Of a stretch of 64,000 bases of DNA, positions 12,960 to 31,186 are shown in pieces. The position numbers and the translations under genes are program-made. How positions within the stretch are numbered: the first letter of the stretch is position 1; each line of letters begins with the position of its first letter. Source of the DNA: Medicago truncatula (Eukaryota > Streptophyta > Magnoliopsida > Fabales > Fabaceae). The notes under the pieces are model-generated. The model ran no database searches and was not told the DNA's origin. It saw only the letters and a list, made by a program, of their open reading frames with translations. The stretch spans positions 8,830,501 through 8,894,500 of the forward strand of contig NC_053045.1 in assembly GCF_003473485.1 (NCBI RefSeq), in the 5' to 3' direction.

Positions 12960-13205
12960 AAACCTTAACTGGTTGAGGATATCCTATAAATTTTCAAAAG
13001 CAAAAGAATGTAAAACCCTATTGCAATTATTTTTTTTGGATGCAACCCAATAACTGTTAATATAAATTTAAGTTAGATTGCGAGGCATATTATCATGTAG
13101 TCAATATTGAGTTTGCATTAATAATATGACAAACCATAGAATAAAGGTGAAGAAAAATCTCATGTAGTGCATATATAAGTCGGTAAAAGTCAATTAACAT
13201 ATCCA
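12960..13205 (+). repeat. Right copy of the degenerate direct repeat
   Basis: The clearest match to the copy at 11936-12055 lies in 13070-13200. Weaker similarity (ACCT..GTT / GAG.ATCCTA wording) extends left to about 12960 and matches 11823-11870. Similarity is too low for recent LTRs. Confidence 0.4.
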
Positions 13206-13246
13206 TGAGAGCTTAGCTCAGTTGGTAGGGACATTACATAATTTAT
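13206..13246 (+). repeat. Truncated tRNA-derived SINE head
   Basis: GAGCTTAGCTCAGTTGGTAG-type wording (box A of a tRNA-like promoter) is followed by GGACATTACATAATTTATG. This is how many plant tRNA-derived SINEs begin. The box B region is absent, so it is a 5' fragment and not a tRNA gene. Confidence 0.5.
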
Positions 13247-13810
13247 GTAGACTATATATATTCTTCCGTGCATTGAAATGCATATTGATATTATTTTCCT
13301 TCTCAAAATTTTCATTTTAATATCTCCGGTAGCTAAATCTCTCAATTGTTTAATTTGTCTGAAAAAGCATTTATATTTAGTGTTTGATACTCCTCGAATA
13401 TAATTACTTTCATAGGAGGGAACCTATGAAAAAAAAAGAGCTTAGTGTTGCACTACCACAAACAAAAAACATCAGTTATAAACCAATTTTGCATCAGATA
13501 AGAAACGCTTCAAGTAAATTGCCAACAAATAAGAAAATGATCATTTTCCCCTCAAAATATAAACCAAAAAGAACTCATAGTTAGTGGTAAAAAATATAAG
13601 TAAAATCTAACTATCTTCATTTTATTAAATGTCATTATTCTCAAAACACTCTTTAATAAATCAAGTTCCTATTCAAAATAAGTGTAACTCGGAAAATATA
13701 ATTTAGTAAATAATATTAATTTTATCATTAAAATCAACAAAAGCGATACCAAAGACTTGAATAGATGTTGAAAATGCAATTGTTTCTAACTTTCCATATG
13801 ACCCAAATCG
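13247..13810. other. Intergenic DNA, nothing recognised
   Basis: AT-rich. A 66-codon frame at 13384-13584 shows no domain. Confidence 0.45.
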
Positions 13811-13817
13811 TTGAATG

Positions 13818-14070
13818 TCAAATGAGTCTCATCCCCTTTGTTTCCTTTTTACTCCTCGACATACTATTCCAACACTTACTTACAAAGGTTGAACAAATTT
13901 GGCGCATTATCATCTCCCCTTGTAACCAATATAGCACCCTCAACCACACATTGCAATGCATGAATAGATGTCTATCCATTTCCTTCTCTGCATCACACAA
14001 CACACAATTTCAAGAGGCATTAATCGGAAGGACATTCCTCCGGAAAAGATTTATTCAGGTCGGGATGCGT
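13818..14070 (-). pseudogene. LINE-type zf-RVT fragment
   Basis: The minus-strand frame reads INLFRRNVLPINAS, a TGA stop, then NCVLCDAEKEMDRHLFMHC. This is the CxxC...H...C zinc-binding signature (zf-RVT) found at the C-terminal end of plant non-LTR retrotransposon polymerases. The in-frame stop and the absence of the polymerase upstream show that it is a relic. Confidence 0.65.
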
Positions 14071-14449
14071 TTAAGGTCCTTGATTAGAATTGATTTATCT
14101 ATGAAATTAAATTCATCTTAAAGCTAAATTTTGCCGGTCATCATTTTTACACTCAAATTTATTATTCAACATACTTTCGCATAAACGAATCTAAACATCA
14201 ATCATTCTACTTTAAACTCATGTTTAACTAAAATCAATTCAATTAAAATCAATTTTTGCCATGGTAATATGAAATAGACACGAAGTTAGTATTAATAATT
14301 AAACTACATTCATACAGAAAATCAATGGTACCTCATTTCAACAATACAATTTATTTTAAAATTCTTACAAGCCAAAAAATGCTCACAACTTTGTGAGTAT
14401 TTTATCTCTCTCTCTCTCTCTCTCTTGCCTACTTAATATACAAGAATGC
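14071..14449. other. Region beyond the EPSPS stop, including its 3' UTR
   Basis: On the minus strand this follows the EPSPS stop codon. A CT dinucleotide run (14406-14426 on the plus strand, GA in the gene's sense) lies about 25 bases past the stop. Further on, 14100-14260 resembles the AATCAATTTT-rich repeat found in EPSPS intron 1. Confidence 0.4.
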
Positions 14450-20126
<5,677 letters not shown>

Positions 20127-20330
20127 TTCAATTTTGCATAAAGTTTCAAACTTTTTTATTTTTTTTTCTTTGTGATTTGGTATTCAATTTATTGTTTTTT
20201 CTCTCTATGCCTCTCTTTTGGGAGTTGGTGTAAGGGGTGGTTGTTGGATTGAGATGAAAGGGGGGTTTTAGTTGTCAAATAATTGTACAATGGTGAATTG
20301 CTTATAGCAAAATAATTTGAGTGAAAATGA
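20127..20330 (-). promoter_or_regulatory. EPSPS 5' leader and proximal promoter
   Basis: Sequence upstream of the EPSPS ATG in the gene's sense. A TATAAG string on the minus strand near 20299-20308 is the only TATA candidate I see, about 175 bases from the ATG. Weakly supported. Confidence 0.25.
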
Positions 20331-23300
20331 TGGAGTTTTGATTCATGAACTTCACCTACCAACAAGGAAAAATGGGATATGTTTTCAAATCTTGACTATG
20401 TGTGATGTTTTGATGATATTGGATTGCATAGATGTAAGAATAGGTTCAATGAAATTATTAATAATGGTTTGTTTTTTTTTAGTAAATTAATAAATTAATT
20501 GTTGGATATGACAGAATAAATTTTTTATACAATATTTTTTGAGAGAAAAAAAAAATTATACAATATTTTTTGAGAGAAAAGATAATACTATAAAATAAAA
20601 ATATTTTTGGCTTAAATTGCTAAATTGTCTCCGTAAATTTATGTGTTTTTTGTTTTCGTCAATGTATCTATTTTTGTTTAAAACAAACTTTCTAAGTTAT
20701 AAATGTTTTGGTTTTGATCTCTGTCATCATCATCAGTTGCAAAATCGTGTATGTGACAATGGAAGATGATGTGGCCGTGGATGATTTGGCAAACGAGTCT
20801 GATCTCAAAGTGGATGATCAGTCACAGCTGAGAGGAACCAAAACCAAAAAAAAATAAAATTTGTAGATGGACCAAAGCTAAAAAAATGAGAAGACAAAAA
20901 ATTCAAATTTAAAAACTTTGGTTCTTCCATCTTCTTGTTGTCTTTCTTCCCTATTTTCGATGGAGATGTGTAAAGAAAAGGTGCATATGCTTACATTGCT
21001 TCTTGAGGCAATCATTAAGGATAAATTGCTGAATGTAGGGTAGAGTGTGTAAAATATGGCATCGTATATTTTTGTTAACACTCAAGAAAGTTCCCAATTT
21101 AAATATTTTGTATTGAACTATCATAGTTATTTTGTTGTAATCAATGAATTATGTAAGAGTAGAATGATACAAATAGTCATCCAATTATTGACACATGCAC
21201 TATAAACTGACACGGAACAAAAAAAAATGGTGGTTTTACTCCTCGATCATATCCAAGTACTGCATAGATGAAATCCGCTAAAAGTGCAACAATTGTGATG
21301 ATAAAAGGTGGTGTCAAAAGAACAATAAGGAGGCACACTCTTATGTAAGATATATGAAAATAAGCTAGGATGGTGCAAAAGAACCATTTTTTTTTTGGAA
21401 TGTAGATTACATGTATTCTAGTTGTCTAATTAAAGAACCATGTTTGAGGAAATAGGATATTGAATGTGCCATGGAGATGTAACAATCGATCGTGCTGGAA
21501 ATCTTTATGTTTTTCGTCTCAATCCTCTCAACCACTAAGATCAACACTCTTGTTTGCAGATATCATGGGTGTTTTAACGTTTTATGACATATTTGTGAAT
21601 TTTTAGCAGAAATGGTCGATATGGATAGAAGAAATGATGAAAGTGTGTGGCTAAGATGAAAATAGAGGAAGAAAAATTGGAAGAAGATGGAAGATGGAAG
21701 ATGGACGATATCTATAAGGACGAGAAAAACATATTTAACCCATATATAGGCGCGTTCGTGTGTGATTTTTTTTAAAAATAAAAAATTAGATAAGTTGAAC
21801 TCCAAAGTATTTACATATAATCATACATCAAAAACGGGTGCTAAATCCACGATTTTGTGAATAATCAATTCTATATCAACTGAATCAATTTTCATTCACA
21901 TTTATGATATGGAAGGAATATGTTATATGTGTGATGTCAATATTCTTCTCCTAACCGCTTCTCTCATTTTAATATCCTTATTTTCATGCAATTTTATTTC
22001 CTGCAATTATACTCTGTGATTGTGTATTCACAGCAAAACATTATCAATTAATTGAGATTTCCTTATATCAATTTTAGTACCATTACAATTTCTTTGAAAA
22101 AAACTTTATCGAGGTCAATTTTTTTTATGCGATCAACAAATGAACATTCCTTAAAAAAACAATGAACATTAAATATAGAGGAGGACTAGGTATATATAAG
22201 TGATAAAAAAAAAAAGCATATACTATTGAAAAGGTAGGTAGGTGAGAGGGGAGTGGATACACGTAAAAAAAAATAAACAAGAGGTTGAGTGAGTGGGTTG
22301 GTGAGAATAGGCAAGTGTGGTGAGGGTGACACTCTTGTTCTCACCAACCATGTGGGAATTTTGGTGGGGGATCCCTTTAAATATCCTTTTTTTTTTTTTC
22401 AACTGATACAAATTTATCTTTTTTAAACTATAATGAAAAATTGGTCAATGAATCATACAAAATTATCTATAATAATGTTATATCCCCACTCTTGTTGCAT
22501 AAAAGAGAAGCGTTATCATGTGTTGCAATCAATGAATCATAGAAAATTATCCATATTAATCACTCAAACAGAAAAAATTTGCTAAAAGAATTTGAATATA
22601 TCTTAAAAACTACATTATCTCAAAACATTCTCTTATCAAAACATACTCTTAAGCATTACAATGCAATGACTCCATTACCTAGCTATGATGCTTACTAATC
22701 TCTAACTAAAAACACTTGCAAGTCCTAAAAGTTGTTATAAGAAAGCAATTAGTTACCAAGTAGTTCTAACTAATTAGTGCTGCAAGTTACTTCTCTATCA
22801 TTCTAAATTTTATGGTTAAAAAAAATTAAGTCTTCTTTATTTAATAAGTCTGATCTGACCTGGATCTGACGTAGACTAGATCGTAGACCTTTGTAAATTG
22901 GTCTGACTTATTCTCACCCCTACTTGAAAATAACGCCGAAGAAGAGTTATAAGATTGATTTGATTGTTGGTGGGGAAAAGTAAAACGATTTAGTGATAGG
23001 AATGGCCTCTTGAATTCACCCTTTTAAAAGTTCTCAAACATGATCAGCTTGATTTGGAGGCATGTTGAGTGAGGTACATGAGTTAGGTTACCTTCTTAAA
23101 CAAACACAAGCTATAAGCCAATCTACAAAGACCCTTGTATAAATGCAACTTTCAAATTCTTCAATGTTACCTCCTTATGGAAATGCAACTTTCTAGTTCA
23201 TTTTTATGAGGAAAAAAAAAAATCATTTTAAGGGTCTATTTGGTTGGGGGAAAAAAATCACATTTTCTATATTAAAATCTCCCCCTTCCTTTCGTCAAAC

Positions 23301-23752
23301 GAAAATATAAAACACATTATATACAAATGCATAAAAACTACTATCATCATAAAACATAAAATCAAACCTATAACAACTTAAATAAATTCTTCCAAACACA
23401 TATGCTTATTTGCAATTTCACAATGCCAACAACCGAAAGAAAATACAACTAACATAGATGAACAATTGAACAGTCATGAACATCATTGGATTTAACAATG
23501 TCAACTCAATCGGTTGAAAAGTTTACTATTTCGTAAAAATTTATTAGTGTAATCTACTTTGATCAATGTTGCTTAGCTTAACTCACAACTCACAATCATA
23601 AGCAACAGTAATCTAACCTTTTTCTTATTCAAGCAACAACATGATGCTATTGAAACACCCTTTTCTGTGTAGATATATCAAACCCAAAAGCAAAAGCAAA
23701 ACCAGAAGAAAAATAAAAGAGAAAGTTCTTAAATGAACAAAAACTAATAGTT
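20331..23752. other. Intergenic DNA between EPSPS and transketolase
   Basis: No gene recognised. A 37-base tandem duplication (ATACAATATTTTTTGAGAGA, twice) lies at 20520-20582. The block 20600-20880 begins with TTGGCTTAAATTGC wording like the end of the element at 3.1 kb and is probably a transposon piece. The end nearest transketolase holds that gene's 3' UTR. Confidence 0.45.
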
Positions 23753-26700
23753 CTAAATAAGCTCTTTTGCTGCAGCAATAACAGCTTCTTTAGTGATACC
23801 AAACTCTTTGTATATTGTTCCTGCAGGAGCACTAGCTCCAAAACGATCAATGCCGATTGCTTTTCCTTTGCTTCCAACAATTTTCTCCCACCCGAATGTT
23901 GATCCGGCCTCAATGCTAACCCTAGCCGTAACAGCAGTAGGGAGAACACTCTCCTTGTAAGCTTGTGATTGTTCATCAAAAAGTTCCCAAGAAACAAAGG
24001 AAACAACTCTAACAGCCTTTCCTTCTTTTCTTAGATCCTCACCAGCTTTGTATGCAATTTCCAATTCGGAACCGGTTCCAATCAAAATGACATCAGGTTT
24101 GTTTCCTGTTGAGTTGTCAGAGACGATGTATCCACCCTTTTCAACTCCTTCAATAGAAGTTCCGGCAAGGTTAGGCAATTTTTGTCTAGAAAGGGCAAGG
24201 ATAGAGGGTCTCTTCCTGTTAAGCACTGCAACTTTGTATGCTCCAGCCGTTTCGTTACCGTCAGCGGGACGGAGCATCAAGATATTTGGCATTGCCCGGA
24301 AGCTTGCCAGGTGCTCTATAGGCTGATGGGTTGGTCCATCCTCTCCAAGTCCTATTGAATCGTGAGTCATGACATATATAACACCGGCTTCGGATAGGGC
24401 GGAAAGCCTAATGGCACCACGCATGTAGTCGGTGAAAACAAAAAAGGTTGCACAGTATGGAATAAGTCCACGGCTGTGAAGAGCGATGCCGTTGCAGATT
24501 GCTCCCATTCCATGTTCTCTAACACCAAATCTAACGTTACGCTCTGCTGGAGAATCACTTTGGAAATCACCAAACTTTTTCAGCAAGGTCATATTGGAAG
24601 AAGCAAGATCTGCACTGCCACCAATCAGACCGGGAAGAACATTCGCAAGGGCATTAAGGTTTTGCTGCGATAGGTTTCGGGTGGCATCGGCAGGGATCTC
24701 TGGAGTGTAAGTCTGAAATGAAATTGGAACGGTATCAATATGACACTCGTTAACATCAGATTCTTGATCAATTTGGTCGATACATACTCCACATGTAAAT
24801 ATTATGAAAAAAGATAAAATTTTGGAATTTACTCACCGGAAGTGCTTTCTCCCAACCAGCAGGTAAATCACCACTGATGATAGATTTCAATACTGCAGCC
24901 TCCTCCTTGTATTTCTTTTCGTAATCAGCAAACTTGGCATTCCACTCGGACTCAAGAGCAGCACCCTCACGGATGTGGCGACTCCAATGCCTGCAATCAA
25001 AAAAGCAATTCTTATTAAGTTTCATATTAATCACAACAGTGTGGTAGAAAACGGAGATCTATAACTACATCATCCATACTTTTTGACATCCTCGGGCACG
25101 TGGAAAGGCTCATATGGCCATCCAAGATTGTTTCTTGTGGCATCAACTTCTTTGGCACCAAGTGCACTTCCATGCACACTGTAGGAGTTGGATTTATTCG
25201 GAGAACCATAACCAATGGTTGTTGTGAACTGTGAAATGGATAAACATCAGCAAACAGCAACAAACAACGCTTAATTAAACTGATAGGCACAAAACTTGCT
25301 ACTTCAATTCATTTCTATATTCTATCTAGTTTTCAGCTTCTCGGGGGAACACAATGCAGTCTTCAGTAAAAGAAATCACTTTGGTAGCGTTTTTCAATAC
25401 TCCCTCCATTCCAGAAAAATATCGCTCAAGGTTTTTTAGATAGATTAAGAAAAGCAACAAATGAATGAATAAATGTGACAATGTTACAAAATTATCTTCA
25501 TTCACCATTGGCTATTAACAATTGTCATAGCCGCATAGTGGAATATAATGACTTGCATAGTAGAATATAATGACTTGAAAGTGATGCACACACTATTAAT
25601 TTAAGAGTAAATAGGAATAAATAAATTAATATTACTTTGAAAAGATAAAACGACATTTATTTTGGAACTGAGTATAATCACATCATCTTGTAAAACAGAA
25701 TCTTAATATGTTGGTTTCACAAGCATATCAGATTTAGCTAAACCTATCATATTTTAGCCTTTTAAAACTAACCTTGATCAATGTGGGTCTGTCTTTGACA
25801 GCTTTTGCTTCCTTAATGGCAGCACGAATTTCATCAAAGCCAGTGTTTCCATTCTTTACCCAAATAACATGCCACCCAAGTCCCTCAAAACGTTTTTCAA
25901 CACTCTCAGTGAATGCGATTTCGGTGTCACCGTCAATAGAAATGTGATTGTCATCGTAAAATGCTATTAGCTTTCCTAGTCCCCAGTGTCCTGCAAGTGA
26001 GCAAGCTTCATTTGCAATTCCCTCCATTTGACAACCATCACCCAATATACAATACCTATAGAAAACAAGTATCGTAAGCAAAACAGAAGACAACTAAGGC
26101 CATTATTTTAGAGAAGATGAAAAGGAGAAATACAAGAGTTAGTCATCTTACGTGTAATGATCGATGATCTCATTGTCGGGCTTGTTAAATCTGGCAGCTA
26201 AGTGCTTCTCTGCAAGGGCTAAACCAACAGCATTGGCAATTCCCTGACCAAGAGGACCTGGAAAATTTGCAAGAAAAGATTAAACAAACAAACAACAGCA
26301 ACCAAATAGACTACATGATATCCTAATCATGAAAATAGAAAATATATAAAAACGACACTGAAACTCATAACAGGTAATACAAACTCCAAGTTGTATCGAA
26401 CCTGTGGTGACTTCAATTCCAGGAGTCTCAAAATTCTCAGGGTGTCCAGGGGTTCTGCTCTCCCATTGACGAAATTGCTTCAAATCTTCTACCTAAAATT
26501 CAAACCAAAACATAATAACAACACTTCAGTTTATGGTTAACAAGTCCAAAAGAAAAGGCAAATAAATACTTCCCAAGTTCCCGTAAATCAAAGATCAAAA
26601 ACAAAAGAATCCTAATATTACACTCTTTTCATATTTAACTCGCTAACCATCCCTTAATAGATCAAAATACACCTTTAATAAAGTAATAAATTAATCTATT

Positions 26701-28116
26701 TACCGGTGAGTGTTAAAAAGAGTAATTTGCTTTTAGTTTTATTCAAAAATCAAAAAGTGCCAGTATGGTAAAACTTTTTCAACTTTCAACATAAACAAAC
26801 AGAACTCAACAACATGCAAGGAAACAAACACTCACATCCCCATTACCCACAACAACAGAAACATTATTTCTTAAAATAGGATACTTACTAGATCTTAACA
26901 AAAACATCAGACCAAATATAAAAAACAAGACACCAGACAAAACAATGAAACTAGTAATAATAATAATTATAAAAAAGAAAGTGATCCTATGCAAATACAT
27001 GTGTCAGTGTCGAACACAAAAGGTGTCTATATGTGTGTGTCAGTACCATTTCCTATACTTCAATCTAAAATATGAGAGCTACATCCATCACATCATACCC
27101 ACTGACTAAGACCAAAGATCAGGTGCGTTCCCTCAGTCAGACTTCCCTTCGCGACATTAGTAGCTGTTCGGTCAAGATTGGACCATTCATATTCAAGTTT
27201 AATATTTTAAAAATTAAAATAAGAAGTAAAATCTATTTTCCTATGAACCATTCAAATCTCGATCAGACGGTCACCAATGTCTCAAATGCCTTATCACGTT
27301 GACAGTGGAGAGAGGCAGGAGAATCCAATCTCCTAACCCAAACAGTCACATCAAATCACAACCTATGGCTATGAAGCACTAAGACATGAACATAACTATA
27401 AACACAAATATGGACATCAGATACAACACAACAAAATACTTCTCAGAAAATAAAGTGATTACATATAAAGACACGTATATATGTCGTGTGGGACAGTGAA
27501 ACACACTTTTGATCTGAAATGACAGTACTAGAAAGATCACAACACACCAAAAAACCAAAACAACCAAAATTCTCAAACCAAAAACAAAAAAACACAAAAG
27601 TTCGAAACTTTTCAACAAATCAACCTGACCCAGATAATTTTTTGGCGTTACCTTAACACTGTCATATCCAGCAAGATGAAGCAAAGCATACTGAAGCATA
27701 CAACCATGACCAGCGGACAAAACAAACCGATCACGGTTAAACCAAAACGGATTCTTGGGGTTATATCTCATAACCTCATCATAAAGCACATGACCCATTG
27801 GAGCACAACCCATAGGTAAACCAGGATGACCCGAATTGGCTTTTTCAACCGAATCAACCGCGAGGAAACGGATCGTGTTGACTGATTTCTCAACGAGAGA
27901 TGAGTCTGTGGTGGTTGACGGTGGTGCGGAGACGGATGCATGGATGGCGGTATGACGGAGATGATGGGATTGAGAGAGGTGGGTTGTTGGGGTTGGTGTG
28001 CGGTTGAGGGTGATGGTGGATGGGAGAGAAGAGAGGCGCGTGGTGGATGGGGATGATGTGTGGCGCGTGAGATGGGGGTTGGTGAGATAGAGGGAAGTGG
28101 AAGAAGATGAAGACAT
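23753..28116 (-). CDS. Transketolase, plastid precursor
   Basis: A thiamine-diphosphate enzyme that moves two-carbon units between sugar phosphates in the Calvin cycle and plastid pentose-phosphate pathway, and yields erythrose 4-phosphate. Seven exons join in phase: 28116-27652, 26492-26402, 26257-26152, 26055-25773, 25228-25080, 24990-24837 and 24712-23753, giving 2208 nt and 735 aa, the usual plant length. All introns are GT-AG. Residues 1 to about 65 are Ser/Thr/His/Pro-rich and basic, a plastid transit peptide. Motifs are [17 protein letters not shown] and [15 protein letters not shown] (exon 1), the cofactor-binding [10 protein letters not shown] around Gly226-Gly228 (exon 4), [11 protein letters not shown] (446-456) and [19 protein letters not shown] with the catalytic Glu at 482 (exon 7). 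One oddity: the exon 4/5 junction gives IKFTTTIG where IKVTTTIG is common, a conservative change. Confidence 0.95.
25398..25673. mobile_element. Degenerate Stowaway-like MITE in transketolase intron 4
   Basis: It begins TACTCCCTCCATTCCAGAAA, and the inverted right end reads TACTCAGTTCCAAAATAAA. The CTCCCTCC start with TA flanks is the Stowaway (Tc1/mariner) signature. The right end has decayed. Confidence 0.6.
26493..27651 (-). other. Transketolase intron 1 (1.16 kb)
   Basis: The longest intron of the gene. It holds a GTGTCAGTGTCGAACAC string (27001-27017) related to the repeat fragment at 54.2 kb, and a somewhat GC-richer part at 27070-27310. No exon-like sequence is convincing there. Confidence 0.5.
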
Positions 28117-28204
28117 TGTTGAGAGAGAGAGTGAGAGAAAATGTGAATGTGAAAGTTGGTTTGTTCGATAAGAATGAGATCATTTTGATTTTGCAGTTTG
28201 GTTG

Positions 28205-28315
28205 GTTTTGTAGAGAGAGAGAGAGGGAGATTTGTTTTTGTTGAGGTTGTCGCCCATAGAGGACTGGTTCAGTGTACAATGTGAGAGAGAGAGAGAGAGA
28301 GAAAAATATATTATT
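28205..28315 (-). promoter_or_regulatory. CT-rich leader and TATA-like element of transketolase
   Basis: In the gene's sense, AATATATTTTTC (plus 28302-28313) is followed directly by a run of about eleven CT dinucleotides (28281-28303), then a second CT run at 28213-28227, about 100 bases before the ATG. Pyrimidine patches just after a TATA-like box are typical of highly expressed plant photosynthetic genes. The start site is inferred. Confidence 0.4.
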
Positions 28316-29250
28316 TCTTTACAAAGTTATTTATTTTGTTGATTATTAATGTTATTTCTTTTCAAGATAAATGAATACAACTTAGGTTAAGAATGTTGAT
28401 ATGGAAGGGTTGGATTTTGATAAGGGTAGTTCATGGATTTGGATTAACAATTGGAACACAGTCACCAAATTCAACATGCATTTTTTCTGAATGAGTTCAA
28501 GTTTTGTTTAACCTAAATCAATTTATTCAAATCTAAAGTGATATTGTTTAGGTAATATATTTATGATTTTAAATTCATGGCACTCGTTAATATTTTCTTT
28601 AAAATAATTGTTTAAAACTTTTGTGTTAATCTTAAAATGTTTTAAGTAAATTCAAATGTAAAGATTTTAAATACCAAAATTTAATCTAAATGTTAAAATT
28701 TGTAGGAAATAGAATATCGTTTAGTTATAAAAATTTATGATATATTTTTAATTATGTTTAAGGACTCGTTGGTCCAACTCAAACAAATATTCTTATTATA
28801 GGATTAGGTCTGTTTGGGTTTAACACAAAAAATACTTTTTTCTTTTTTTTTTTTAACCAAAAACAAAGTTTGATACATAAAGAACTTGATAAATTGAAGA
28901 TTAGATATGGATGCTTCGGGGTTTGAGAGGTGGAGATGAACGTTCAAGTTTCATGGAGATGCACGCTTTCGAGTTTAAGAAAATGAGCATTCTTGGTTTG
29001 GAAGGGGTTTTGTTTACAATATAAAATTTGAATAACATATTTGTCATTTTGAAGTGTAACCAAATTTTTTTAGATGTTATTTTGGATCGGCTAAAAGTCT
29101 AATGCAAATAAGCCTAATAAAAGCGGCCCAAAATGACAAGGTTCGGATTCTCCCTGAGAAAGCACCGTAAAGGTGCACGAAAAGTCATGTGTGTGTCATC
29201 GCATGTGAATGTGTTGAGGCCAATCCTCATCGTTCAGATCATCTCCAACA
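28316..29250. other. Intergenic DNA, nothing recognised
   Basis: AT-rich DNA upstream of transketolase without convincing open frames. Confidence 0.5.
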
Positions 29251-29253
29251 GCA

Positions 29254-29785
29254 AGGACGGACTTGAACTAGGCCTAGTGTGGCAAGTGCCACACCAGCCC
29301 AGCCACGCCCAATATATTTTTTTTCTTCATTTGGGCGTTGCTTTTGGTTAAAATTTTGAACGTTAGTTTAACAAAGTAACACAATAAGGGACTCACCCAA
29401 TAGTGTTTTGTTTGTTTGTATCTTTGGAGCTAGTACACTCTTTATTTATAACCTAACTCATCTCTCAATGTCTTAAGAGTGGCCCCGATGTAGGACTAAA
29501 TTTGTTCTTGCTTTAAACCTTATTGTAGAGTCCTTGTTTTTAAGTAATGTGCAGGCAATCTTTTCTTATTCTTTAAACTCCCAATTTTATTTTATTTTGC
29601 TAATCAGACAATTTGTTTTAGGTCATCTCTCTTTTTCCTTCTTCTTTTTGTATAAACTCTCAATTTTGGTTACTATATTAAAATTGAAATTGACTTTAGC
29701 TTTTAGGTTTTGGCTAAAAAAGTAATTTAATTATTTGAAGAAAAAAAAACTATGCCCCACCAATATTATGAGTCAGGTCCGTCCA
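29254..29785. mobile_element. Possible terminal-inverted element
   Basis: AAGGACGGACTTGAAC at the left is answered by GTCAGGTCCGTCC at the right (inverted GGACGGACCTGAC). A GTGTGGCAAGTGCCACAC palindrome lies just inside the left end. Interior is AT-rich without a transposase. No target duplication identified. Confidence 0.35.
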
Positions 29786-31180
29786 TGTCCAACAACCTCT
29801 AGCATTTACGCACAAAACTTAGAGACAGTTATCACTATCCATGGTTATATAAGTGTGATTCAGTGTCACGCTCGGGTACACTTACTTTCATTCACACAAT
29901 TTTAGCACATAATCCACCTTTTCCAAACATCGACTTGAGCGTTGGGGTGCTAACGTGTTTGCAGACACTATTCTTCTTCGGCGACGAAACTTATTCTCTT
30001 TCGCACCGAAACATCGTAAACCACCGCGACAACAACCGTAGTTTCAAAAAAATCACTGTTACTTTTCTTTGATCTTTATAGGACAGATCACGTGTTACTA
30101 TAAAAGATCAAATTTGTTTGAAAGTAGAGAAAATCAAATTTTTATCATAAGTAAATAATGAAATAATTTGATAATGATGTATATAATATTAATTTCCTTT
30201 TTCAAGTATCCTACTGCTTAGAACTCCCTTTTTAGGTGAATGAGATGACTCAACCCCCATATATAACAATGCATTGTCTCTATCGATTGAGATGTGATGA
30301 CTTAATTTATAAATACATTTATATAAAATAATAAGCACTACCTTACAAATAAAGTATAGAATATTTAAATAAAAGAATAAGTTAATTGATAATTACTTTA
30401 AAGTATTTGTTTTCATATTTATTATTAGAGGGACATAATATTTTGTATTAGGTAGCAGTGGCGGCAAGTTTAAGTGGATTTAAATAAAAGAATAAGTTAA
30501 ATGATAATTACTTTAAAATATTTTTTTACATAAAATGATATTTATTATGAGAGGGACAGAATATTTTGTATTAGGTAGCAGTGGCGGCAATTTTAGGTGG
30601 ACTTTTGTTTTGTTCTTTTATGCATAAAGTAGTGGCTGGGGAGAAACATTATTGAGGGAGAGAAAGGAAAACCTGTTTAGAGAAAAAAGTGAGTTTGGAT
30701 CAAAATATATAACAGTAACTGGATTAGAAAAATAACAAATTATATCATCTTGAGCATGGCTCCGTTGCTAGGAAGAATTCATTGTTATATATACGAGTTA
30801 ATGTTCGAGTTTCAACACCTCATTTATTAATATAAAAAGGTGAATTCTAATAAATAGATTACAATGAAAAATAAATTAACGAGACTTTGATTTAATTTTA
30901 CATGTTTTTTACGAAATATTCTTTGGCTTCTCACAATTTTATTGCGGTCTAATTTAATATTTGACAAAAATAATATTGGATTTGATTATTTAAAAACATT
31001 TCAATTTTAATCCATTCGCTTATTATGATGCTACAATATTGATCTATCATTTGATTAAAAATTATTTAAAATTCCTCATAAAATTAATTCAGTTGACAAC
31101 AACATTGCATAATATATGCAATAGCAGTGGTTCAAACCTAGAATATTTCATTTATCGCTTTAAAAATATGAATTTCAAAT
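29786..31180. other. Intergenic DNA with a tandem duplication
   Basis: No gene. Two tandem copies of a roughly 120-base unit occupy 30360-30600; each contains AAATAAAAGAATAAGTTAA, AGAGGGACA, and ATATTTTGTATTAGGTAGCA followed by GTGGCGGCAA. The rest is AT-rich. Confidence 0.5.
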
Positions 31181-31186
31181 AATAAA

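Noticed and set aside
13206-13280. Possible tRNA gene (GCTTAGCTCAGTTGGTAG)
   Set aside because: No acceptor stem pairing and no box B/T-arm follow. It fits a truncated SINE head.
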